Source: Desulfobacterales bacterium
GTDB taxonomy: Bacteria; Desulfobacterota; Desulfobacteria; Desulfobacterales; RPRI01
Direction: 5' to 3'
DNA length: 23,879 bases
NCBI GenBank assembly: GCA_030689795.1
Contig: JAUYEO010000196.1
Coordinates: 1 to 23,879, forward strand
The position numbers were made by a program, and so were the translations under genes. How positions within the stretch are numbered: position 1 is the stretch's first letter; each line of letters starts with the position of its first letter. Positions 16,417 to 23,699 of the stretch are shown here, one piece after another. Under the pieces are notes generated by a model, which saw nothing but the letters and a program-made list of their open reading frames with translations, did no database searches and was not told the DNA's origin.

Positions 16417-17559
16417 TCACATTCCCATGAATTTTGCGGCAATGTTCTTCATAATTTCATTTGTTCCGGCGAAGATCGACATAACCCTCACATCACGCCA
16501 TCCCCGTACAATCGGACATTCTTCAAATATCCCGAAATCCCCGAAAAGATCCAGCCCCCTGTCCGCAATTCTTCTGACCATCTCGGTGGTCCAGTATTTT
16601 GCCATGCAGGTTTCAATTATTATGCTTTTCTTTTCGACATGATCAGCGATAAGCTTGTCGACAAATATTCTTCCTATTTTCACTTCGGTCGCCATCTCGA
16701 CCAATGCAAACTGGACGGCCTGCGATTTTGAAATCGGTCTGCCTGAAACAAGTGTTTTTTTGCAGTAATCGATTGTGGCTTCAAAAATATATTCCGCAGC
16801 GACAATCGCTCCGATAGACGTTGCAAGGCGTTCCTGCTGGAGTTTTTCCATGAGCATATAAAAACCGCTCCCTTTTTCACCGAGGCGGTTTGTTACAGGA
16901 ATCCTGCAATTGGTGAAGAAAAGTTCAGCCGTGTCCTGGCTGTGAAATCCCATCTTTTCAAGCTGGCGCCCCCTTGAAAAGCCCGGAGTTCCGGACTCCA
17001 CGATATAGAGAGATATCGCCTGGTAGTCATTTTTAACCGATGGATCCCTTGCCGCCAGAACGACTATGTCGCAGTTAATTCCGCTCGATATAAAAGTCTT
17101 GGACCCGTTTATTACAACTTCCCCGTTCTGTTCAACAGCGGTGGTCGTCATACTCGCAAGATCGCTTCCGGCTCCCGGTTCCGTCATGGCAATAGCGGTT
17201 ATGCATTCTCCCGTTACGCAGCCCGGCAGGTATTTTCTTTTTATTTCCTCAGAGCCGAATGTGTCTATGTAAGGCACAACCACATCCGTGTGCAGCATCG
17301 TTATCAGCCCGGTCTGATTCGTCTTTGCCATTTCTTCGGCTGCGATTACCGAATAAAGGAAATCTCCGCCTATCCCGCCGTACTCCGGAGAAACAGACAT
17401 GCATAAAAAACCGTTCTCCCCCATCTTTCTCCAGGCGCTTTTTGGAACAATTTTATTTTTTTCCCACTCTTCGACATGGGGTTTTACTTCTTTTTCTATA
17501 AATCCGCGCAGCCTTTTCCTGAACTCTTTATGCTCGTCCGTATACTTGAGAATATCCAT
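16417..17559 (-). CDS. Acyl-CoA dehydrogenase (classic 380-aa form)
   Basis: The protein has the three-domain layout of the family: N-terminal helices, flavin/substrate strand domain with TAIAMTEPGAGSDLASM (121-137) and FISSGINCD, and C-terminal helices with GRPISKSQAVQFALVEMA and DLFGDFGIFEECPIVRGWRD. At the usual catalytic site the sequence is FAGTNEI, so the MCAD Glu376 position is Ala364. A glutamate at 243 in QQERLATS fits the alternative base position used by isovaleryl-CoA and long-chain dehydrogenases, so activity is still expected, perhaps on branched substrates (inference). Start ATG 17559 is preceded by AGGGGAT. It lies 9 bases after the thiolase gene, forming a two-gene unit, and ends back-to-back with the thioesterase gene. 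Confidence 0.88.
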   Translation of the reverse strand: MDILKYTDEHKEFRKRLRGFIEKEVKPHVEEWEKNKIVPKSAWRKMGENGFLCMSVSPEYGGIGGDFLYSVIAAEEMAKTNQTGLITMLHTDVVVPYIDTFGSEEIKRKYLPGCVTGECITAIAMTEPGAGSDLASMTTTAVEQNGEVVINGSKTFISSGINCDIVVLAARDPSVKNDYQAISLYIVESGTPGFSRGRQLEKMGFHSQDTAELFFTNCRIPVTNRLGEKGSGFYMLMEKLQQERLATSIGAIVAAEYIFEATIDYCKKTLVSGRPISKSQAVQFALVEMATEVKIGRIFVDKLIADHVEKKSIIIETCMAKYWTTEMVRRIADRGLDLFGDFGIFEECPIVRGWRDVRVMSIFAGTNEIMKNIAAKFMGM

Positions 17560-17568
17560 GCTTATCCC

Positions 17569-18777
17569 CTATCCTTCATACTTTCCGATAATCGATATGC
17601 TGCAAACATTCATAAAGGGAAAACCACCGAGGTTGTGGGTCAGGCCGAACCTCGGATTATCAAGCTGTCTTTTGTCCGCGCGCCCGTGAAGCTGCAGATA
17701 CATCTCATAAAGCATGCGGATACCGGAAGCGCCTATCGGATGGCCGAAACATTTGAGGCCACCGTCCACCTGGCAGGGAATTTTCCCATCCCTGTCATAA
17801 AATCCGTCCATTATGTCGCGAACCGCCTTTCCTCTTTCGGATATGTGGAGATCTTCCATTGTCACAAGCTCTGTTATTGAGAAGCAGTCGTGAACCTCCA
17901 TCATGCTTATCTCTTTCTTAGGGTCGGTAATTCCGGCTTCCTTGTAAGCCTTTATGCTGCATTTTGTTGTCGTCATGAAGTGGTCGCCGTCCCATTCGTT
18001 GTATGCCATCTCCTCGCCGCTGCTTAAGGCAAGCTGAATGGATTTGACGCTGACAAAATCCTTTTTGCCGAGTTTTCTGGCGATTTCAGGAGTGGTCACG
18101 ATCGCGCATGCCGAGCCGTCGCTCACGCCGCAGCAATCAAAAAGCCCAAGGGGATGAGCAATGATCGGAGAGCCCATTACCTGCTCAATTGTAACGGGTT
18201 TTCTCAGGTGTGCTTTCGGATTCAGGGCTCCGTTCGCATGGCTTTTAACCGAAACATGCGCCATCGCCCTTTTCAAATCCTGGGCCGGTATTTTATACTT
18301 TGCGGCATAAGCGCTTGCAAGCTGGGCAAACGAACCCGGCGCGGTAAGATTCGGCCACCACTGCCATGCAAGGCTTCCGGCTCCCGAACCCGGATTGGGT
18401 AACCCCCCGTAACCGGTATCTTTCAGCTTTTCAACGCCCAAGGCAAGGCAAATATCATATGCGCCTGAAGCAACCGCGTAACACGCACCCCGGAAAGCCT
18501 CCGTTCCGGTGGCACAGTAATTCTCCACCCGTGTCGCCGGAATCATGGGCAAACGCAGGCTGGTTGTAAGAGGAAGCGCGCTTTTACCCACACCCACCTC
18601 GTCCATGCACGTTCCCAGCCACGCCGCTTCAATATCTTTCTTCTCAATTCCGGCATCGGCGAGGCATTCTTGAAAAGCCTCCACCATCAACTCTTCGGCC
18701 CCCATATCCCAGCGCTCTCCGAATCGGGTGCATCCCATACCTATTATTGCAACTTTATCTTTTATTCCTGTAGCCAT
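17569..18777 (-). CDS. SCP2-type thiolase / acetyl-CoA acetyltransferase-like
   Basis: The 402-residue thiolase-fold enzyme should cleave a 3-oxoacyl-CoA with CoA, the last step of a beta-oxidation turn, or act on a bulky 3-oxo intermediate. Catalytic residues are visible: C88 in VENYCATGTEAFRGA, H296 in MEVHDCFSITE, and C343/H346 in GGLKCFGHPIGASG. It belongs to the SCP-x/thiolase-like subfamily, not the FadA group, often encoded with DUF35 partners; here a DUF35 domain occurs in the neighbouring fusion. The frame extends 20 codons upstream to 18837, but ATG 18777 has AGGAG 9 bases ahead and begins right at the conserved KVAIIGMG strand, so it is preferred. Only 37 bases separate its start from the inverted-repeat element at 18815-18956. 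It is probably co-transcribed with the following acyl-CoA dehydrogenase. Confidence 0.86.
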   Translation of the reverse strand: MATGIKDKVAIIGMGCTRFGERWDMGAEELMVEAFQECLADAGIEKKDIEAAWLGTCMDEVGVGKSALPLTTSLRLPMIPATRVENYCATGTEAFRGACYAVASGAYDICLALGVEKLKDTGYGGLPNPGSGAGSLAWQWWPNLTAPGSFAQLASAYAAKYKIPAQDLKRAMAHVSVKSHANGALNPKAHLRKPVTIEQVMGSPIIAHPLGLFDCCGVSDGSACAIVTTPEIARKLGKKDFVSVKSIQLALSSGEEMAYNEWDGDHFMTTTKCSIKAYKEAGITDPKKEISMMEVHDCFSITELVTMEDLHISERGKAVRDIMDGFYDRDGKIPCQVDGGLKCFGHPIGASGIRMLYEMYLQLHGRADKRQLDNPRFGLTHNLGGFPFMNVCSISIIGKYEG

Positions 18778-18814
18778 GGCTGCTTTCTCCTGTCTAATTT
18801 TTTGGCATATGCAA

Positions 18815-18956
18815 GTTTCCAATTCGGAAATCGGCAATTTTGGGCAAGCTCAAGGAAATCAAGGGAATGCGCGGAGGCATACGCAATGTATGCCGCACAA
18901 GAAATCCCACAGATTGACACCGAGATCGCACAAAAGGGCCATTTCCGGATGGAAAC
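18815..18956. repeat. 142-bp element with ~17-bp terminal inverted repeats (MITE-like)
   Basis: The left end GTTTCCAATTCGGAAAT (18815-18831) is the inverted match of the right end ATTTCCGGATGGAAAC (18941-18956) apart from one gap and one mismatch. Inside is a hairpin, GGCATAC at 18876-18882 pairing with GTATGCC at 18888-18894 around GCAAT. No gene is visible inside. The right tip overlaps the TAG stop (18956-18958) of the four-domain fusion gene, and the element fills most of the gap before the thiolase gene. Copies elsewhere in the genome are expected if it is mobile, but could not be tested. Confidence 0.55.
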
Positions 18957-21685
18957 TAATTAAGTTTAAACAGCTTACCGATCAGCTGGGATTTCATAAT
19001 ATCGCCTTCAATTTTTAATTTGCCGGAGGTAAAAGCCTGCATCGGGTTCAGCTTTCCGATAGTAAGTTCGACAAAATCTCCGTCTGAAATTTTAAGTGTG
19101 CATGTCGGTTTTTCGGCCGTCCCTTCGGTCACGTTGCATTTCGAATCCTTAACCGTAACGAACCAGCTTCCTCCTCCTGAACCCGAAATGACGTACTGGA
19201 AAATGGCATCCACATCCTTTGCGGCCGATACATTGAAGGCTTCCGGCATTTTGCCGAAAATGCCTTTCACATCCGTCTCAGCGCCTTTCTCTCCGCCGGC
19301 TTCCTTTTTATCCGTATCCGGAGGGGCTATTAGCGCAAAAATTGCCGAGTTGGCGTCCTCAATCTCTTTCGCCCCTTCCATCGAATTTATCCTGTTCCAA
19401 TTCTCGCTTATCTGCTCAGGAGTAGGCGGTTTCCCGGCATCACCGAGTTTGATTCCGGGGCCGGTCAGTATGGCCGCCCTGTTATAATAGCCCATTCCGC
19501 TGTTGAAAATGGCGCCCGATTCCCTGCATTCTTCGCTGCAAAGATAAACTACCATCGGTGCAACAAACTCCGGTTTCGATTTTTCAAATATTTCAGGCGG
19601 CATGACATCTTCCGTCAGTCGGGATGCTGCAAGGGGAGCAATGGTATTCACTTTGATGTCATATTTTTTCCCTTCGAGTTTGAGGGTATTCATCAGCCCC
19701 ACAAGGGCCATCTTTGCCGCCGAATAATTGGTCTGGCCGAAATTCCCGTAAAGCCCGGCCGCGGAAGTCGTCATCACAATCCTGCCGAAACCGTTTTCCC
19801 GCATGGCTTTAAAAGCAGGTCTTGTAACATTGTAGGCGCCGGTCAGATGAACATCCATTACAGTCTTCCAGTTTTCAGGCTCCATCTTCAAAAAGCTCTT
19901 ATCCCTCAGGATACCGGCATTGTTTATAAGAATATCAATTTTACCGAAGGCATCCAGAGCGGTTTTAACTATCCTTTCCCCGCCTTCGGGTGTTGCAACA
20001 CTGTCGTAGTTTGCGACCGCCTCTCCTCCTGCCGCTTTTATCTCTTCGACTACCCTGTCGGCAGCGGAGATCGAGCCTGCGCCAGATCCGTCACGGGATC
20101 CGCCCAGATCATTTACCACGATTTTTGCTCCGCGCTTTGCAAGCTCCAGGGCATATACCCGGCCCAGCCCTGCGCCTGCTCCGGTAATAACTGCAACCCT
20201 TCCGTCAAAACGGACTTTCCCCATCTCTTCCGCGGCGCCCGGAACCGGCATCGCCTTCCAGAAATAATTGATGAAACCGCGCTCCTTGTCTTCAACCCTT
20301 CTCCTGAACACAAGCTGAACAGGAAGCCCTACTTTCAGTTCCTCAAACTCGCAGTCGGTAAAATCGGCCATGAACCTCCCCCCGCCTTCAAACTGCACCA
20401 TACCGTATTTATGGGGCGGATCGACCGATACCGCAAGAAGATCCCCGGTAAATGTTTTTATCTTTGCAGGAACACCGGCAAATTCATAATCGGCCTGGCT
20501 TTTAACAGCTCCGCATGCCGGATTAACACATATATCCATCTTCGGGAATTGAGCCGTGCCGCACTTTTCACATTTTCCCCCGACCATGCCAAGGAGCATT
20601 TTGCGCTTGCGCCACAGGGCTGTCATGGCGGTCTGGGTTGGAGCTTCCGCCCTTATCCCCATTTCCGTCTGTATTATATCCCTGAATTTAAGCCACTTCA
20701 TATAGTTGTCGATAACCTTTTTATTCTTATCAGATCCTTTTACTCCGTTTCTCTTTGAAAGTTTTGTTATATTTTCCGTAACCTCGAAATAGAGCGCATC
20801 GCATCCCTGCCCGAAACCGGCCACTAAAATACGGTCTTTCGGCTTTGCATTCTCAAGGGCTGAAACAAGCATGAGCAATGAATGGGCAGCGCCCGTGTCT
20901 CCGCATGTTTCGTGCATGGTATTTACCACCTTGTCGGGAGATGCGTTAAGCTTCTTTGCTATGTTGCTGTGTTCTGCCTTGAAGAAGCAGGGGAAAACCA
21001 GCTTGTCCACCTGATCGATTGTAATGCCGAGTTTCTTCATCAGACCGTTTACGGCCTCGGGTATGATTTTTGAATATCCCTCGTCCCGCACCCACCGCTC
21101 TTCCCACACATAATCATATTTTTTTAAAGCGCCCCTGTGATGGTCGACAAAATCATATGATACCGAGTAGGATCCCTTAAATTCGGCAATTACATCCTTA
21201 TCTCCCACCGCAACCGATGCTGCGCTGTCTCCGAACCACATTTCGTAAAAATATGCGGTTTTTGTCTCCCTGCGGTCGGCCGCCGTAACCAGGATATTTT
21301 TCATGCCGCCGCCTCGTACGGCTTCAAGGGCGGTAACAAGGGCTGAAGTTCCGGCCTTCTGGGAGGATGTAAAATCGGAAGTCAGTATGTTTTCTTTGAG
21401 ATTCAGAGCTGTAGATACAATTCCCGCATTCTGCCTGTCCGCAAAAGGAAGTGTTGTTGAGGCCAGAAAAAGGCCGTCAAGCTCCTTCTTATCCCTGCCG
21501 CAAAGGCAATCCCTCGAAGCCGCCACCGCCATTGTGATAGAGTCTTCATCCCAGTTGCACATCGACCTGTGTCCCTGGGCAACCATCATTATGGCGGGCG
21601 CAAACCAGCCCATTGCCTGAAAAATGGCCGTCCTGTCCAGCCTGAGGCGGGGAACGTAAGCTCCGTAAGATGTTATGCCGATCAT
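18956..21685 (-). CDS. Four-domain fusion: HMG-CoA-synthase-like / DUF35 (Zn ribbon + OB) / SDR / SCP2
   Basis: Domains of the 909-residue protein, in order: residues 1-340 a thiolase-fold HMG-CoA synthase/KAS III-like domain (MIGITSYGAYVPRLRLDRTA; CGDTGAAHSLLMLVSALENA; VAGFGQGCDALYF); 365-475 a DUF35 acyl-CoA-associated domain with zinc cysteines C372, C375, C386, C391 and an OB fold; 490-740 a short-chain dehydrogenase of 17-beta-HSD4 type with TGAGAGLG (501-508), NNAG (588-591), S641, and Y654/K658; 805-909 an SCP2 sterol-carrier/lipid-binding domain. The SDR part should oxidise 3-hydroxyacyl-CoA; the first part may perform or assist the C-C step. Q109 stands where archaeal HMG-CoA synthase has its catalytic Cys. 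Start ATG 21685 has AAGGAG 7 bases upstream. The SDR-SCP2 half is a close duplicate of the neighbouring 21861-23699 product. Confidence 0.87.
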   Translation of the reverse strand: MIGITSYGAYVPRLRLDRTAIFQAMGWFAPAIMMVAQGHRSMCNWDEDSITMAVAASRDCLCGRDKKELDGLFLASTTLPFADRQNAGIVSTALNLKENILTSDFTSSQKAGTSALVTALEAVRGGGMKNILVTAADRRETKTAYFYEMWFGDSAASVAVGDKDVIAEFKGSYSVSYDFVDHHRGALKKYDYVWEERWVRDEGYSKIIPEAVNGLMKKLGITIDQVDKLVFPCFFKAEHSNIAKKLNASPDKVVNTMHETCGDTGAAHSLLMLVSALENAKPKDRILVAGFGQGCDALYFEVTENITKLSKRNGVKGSDKNKKVIDNYMKWLKFRDIIQTEMGIRAEAPTQTAMTALWRKRKMLLGMVGGKCEKCGTAQFPKMDICVNPACGAVKSQADYEFAGVPAKIKTFTGDLLAVSVDPPHKYGMVQFEGGGRFMADFTDCEFEELKVGLPVQLVFRRRVEDKERGFINYFWKAMPVPGAAEEMGKVRFDGRVAVITGAGAGLGRVYALELAKRGAKIVVNDLGGSRDGSGAGSISAADRVVEEIKAAGGEAVANYDSVATPEGGERIVKTALDAFGKIDILINNAGILRDKSFLKMEPENWKTVMDVHLTGAYNVTRPAFKAMRENGFGRIVMTTSAAGLYGNFGQTNYSAAKMALVGLMNTLKLEGKKYDIKVNTIAPLAASRLTEDVMPPEIFEKSKPEFVAPMVVYLCSEECRESGAIFNSGMGYYNRAAILTGPGIKLGDAGKPPTPEQISENWNRINSMEGAKEIEDANSAIFALIAPPDTDKKEAGGEKGAETDVKGIFGKMPEAFNVSAAKDVDAIFQYVISGSGGGSWFVTVKDSKCNVTEGTAEKPTCTLKISDGDFVELTIGKLNPMQAFTSGKLKIEGDIMKSQLIGKLFKLN

Positions 21686-21705
21686 ATTATTTCTCCTTGA
21701 TAATT

Positions 21706-21758
21706 AGGAGCCGTTACGAAACAACCATTACATTTCTAACCATTTCGTTACAGCTCCT
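21706..21758. promoter_or_regulatory. 16-bp inverted repeat upstream of the fusion gene
   Basis: AGGAGCCGTTACGAAA (21706-21721) pairs with TTTCGTTACAGCTCCT (21743-21758) at 14 of 16 positions across a 21-base spacer. It lies 20 bases before the start of the 18956-21685 gene in a 175-base gap between two genes of the same strand. It may be a regulator-binding palindrome (TetR- or GntR-type genes often control such loci) or an mRNA hairpin. A second small hairpin, ATGCCG-GTCA-CGGCAT, follows at 21760-21775. Confidence 0.4.
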
Positions 21759-21860
21759 TATGCCGGTCACGGCATTTCTGATGTTAAGGTTATTTTTGAA
21801 CAACGGCTTATTTCGGATTTCAATTATAAACAATTCTGTTCTCGGTATTGAGTGAAGTCT

Positions 21861-23699
21861 TCATCTTTTAAACAATTTTTCAATAAGCTGGGATTTCATG
21901 ATATCCCCTTCAATCTTCAACTTCCCGGATGTATAAGCCTGCATTGCCGGAAGCTTCCCGCTCATAAGCAATAAAAAGTCGCTATCCGATATCTTAAGGG
22001 TGCAGGTGGGTTTTTCATGTTTTCCTGTTTTAACCGTGCACGTTTCATCCTTCACAATGCTGTGCCAGTCTCCGCCCCCGCTTCCGGAAATAATATACTG
22101 GAATATGACATCGACTCCTGCGGAGGCGCTCTTTACAAAAGAGTTGGGCATGGCTTCAAAAATTCCGGCAACCGACACTGTGCCCTGCTGCTTCCCGACT
22201 GCAGGCACTCCCTTGTCAAGAGGTTTTGATAAAGCTCCGAGAACGTCTCCGATCTGATCGTTCAACTGCCGGTACTCCCTGCCTCCCTTTAAGGAGGATA
22301 TCTTCTCCAGATTAGCCATTATCCCTTCGACTGTTTCAGGTTTATCAGTGCTCCCCGGTAAAGCGCCGTGGCCTGTTACAACCGCCGCCCGGTTGAAACA
22401 GCCCATGCCCGCATTATATATATTTCCGCTTACCGGGCACTTTTCGGAGCAGAGGAAGAGAACAATCGGTGAGACGAATTCGGGTTTGACCTTTTCAAGG
22501 AAATCGGGCGGCATGACATCTTCCGTCAGTCGGGATGCCACAACAGGAGCAACCGCATTGATTTTTATGTTGTATTTCTTCCCTTCCAGCTTTAGTGCGT
22601 TCATAAGCCCTATAAGTCCCATCTTTGCAGCCGAATAATTTGTCTGACCGAAATTCCCGTAAAGGCCGGCCGCAGATGTGGTCATAATAATCCGGCCATA
22701 GCCTTTTTCTTTCATCACTGCAAAAGCAGGGCGGGAAACATTGTAGGCGCCGTTTAAATGCACATCCAGCACCGCGTGCCAGTTTTCCGGCTCCATATTT
22801 GTAAAGCTCTTGTCTCTTAAGATTCCGGCGTTATTGATCAGGATATCTACTGTTCCGAAAGCATCGAGGGCTTTTTTAACTATCTTCTCCCCGCCTTCAG
22901 ACGTCGAAACGCTGTCATAGCTCGCAACAGCTTCTCCGCCGAGCGCCTTTATTTCTCCGACCACCTTCTCGGCAGGAGTTGCCGAACCGGCGCCCGAGCC
23001 GTCGCGTGCGCCTCCGAGGTCATTTACCACGATTTTTGCCCCGCGTTTTGCAAGCTCAAGCGCATACACCCTCCCGAGGCCGGCTCCGGCGCCTGTTATT
23101 ATTGCAACCCGGCCGTCGAATCTTATTTTCTCTTCCGGTATATCGCCGTATTCGAATATACCGTTGTCGATCGTAACAGCGCCCGTTTCGGCGTTCACCA
23201 CCCTCCATATGGCCTTTCCATCTTCAGTTTTCCAGATAAGCGTCTTTATAGGGGTTCCCGGATAAAGAGGTTTTGTAAACCTGCAGACAAACCTTCTTAC
23301 TTTTTCGGACTCTCCGGGAACAAGACTTTGAATAAGAGCGCGGCAGGCAAACCCATGAGTGCAGAGCCCGTGCATTATAGGCATTTTGAATCCGGCCATC
23401 TTAGCAAATTCGGAATCAACATGAAGATCGAAAATATCCCCGGAAAGCCTGTAAATAAGGGGCTGGTCAGAAGAAGGCGAAGCGCTTACGACAAAATCAG
23501 GCTCTCTGTCCGGAAAAACCACTTCTTTTTTTGGAGCATTCTCTCCGCCGAATCCGCCATCAAGACGCGAAAAAATTGTGATGATGCTTGTAAAAAGCTT
23601 CTTCCCGCCCGAATGATAAGTGTCGCTTTCACCTACAACGAGGGCGCCCTTCTCCTTGCCCTTGTCATAGTAGTGAGTAATTTCCCCTTCGGTGATCAA
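21861..23699 (-). CDS. Multifunctional beta-oxidation protein: hydratase-2 (MaoC hotdog) / SDR / SCP2
   Basis: Homologous in parts to peroxisomal multifunctional enzyme 2, but with the hydratase before the dehydrogenase. From TTG 23699: residues 1-55 are the end of the first hotdog (DKGKEKGALVV, GGFGG); 60-185 the second hotdog with the hydratase-2 dyad D88 and H93 in SGDIFDLHVD and IMHGLCTHGF; 195-440 an SDR dehydrogenase (TGAGAGLG from 202, NNAG, YSAAK); about 505-612 an SCP2 domain ending IEKLFKR. The enzyme would hydrate a 2-enoyl-CoA and oxidise the 3-hydroxy product. The coding frame continues upstream of this start to the window edge, interrupted only by a TAA at 23775 (see next entry). 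The TTG start therefore removes part of the first hotdog, and the intact gene must be longer. Confidence 0.78.
   Translation of the reverse strand: MITEGEITHYYDKGKEKGALVVGESDTYHSGGKKLFTSIITIFSRLDGGFGGENAPKKEVVFPDREPDFVVSASPSSDQPLIYRLSGDIFDLHVDSEFAKMAGFKMPIMHGLCTHGFACRALIQSLVPGESEKVRRFVCRFTKPLYPGTPIKTLIWKTEDGKAIWRVVNAETGAVTIDNGIFEYGDIPEEKIRFDGRVAIITGAGAGLGRVYALELAKRGAKIVVNDLGGARDGSGAGSATPAEKVVGEIKALGGEAVASYDSVSTSEGGEKIVKKALDAFGTVDILINNAGILRDKSFTNMEPENWHAVLDVHLNGAYNVSRPAFAVMKEKGYGRIIMTTSAAGLYGNFGQTNYSAAKMGLIGLMNALKLEGKKYNIKINAVAPVVASRLTEDVMPPDFLEKVKPEFVSPIVLFLCSEKCPVSGNIYNAGMGCFNRAAVVTGHGALPGSTDKPETVEGIMANLEKISSLKGGREYRQLNDQIGDVLGALSKPLDKGVPAVGKQQGTVSVAGIFEAMPNSFVKSASAGVDVIFQYIISGSGGGDWHSIVKDETCTVKTGKHEKPTCTLKISDSDFLLLMSGKLPAMQAYTSGKLKIEGDIMKSQLIEKLFKR

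Noticed and set aside
18778..18837. Upstream extension of the thiolase by 20 codons
   Set aside because: The extension runs into the inverted-repeat element; ATG 18777 with AGGAG begins at the conserved first strand.
19847..20758. A 303-codon + strand open frame opposite the fusion gene
   Set aside because: It is antisense to the conserved SDR, OB-fold and HMGCS-like coding sequence, with no known family or start signal; a shadow frame.
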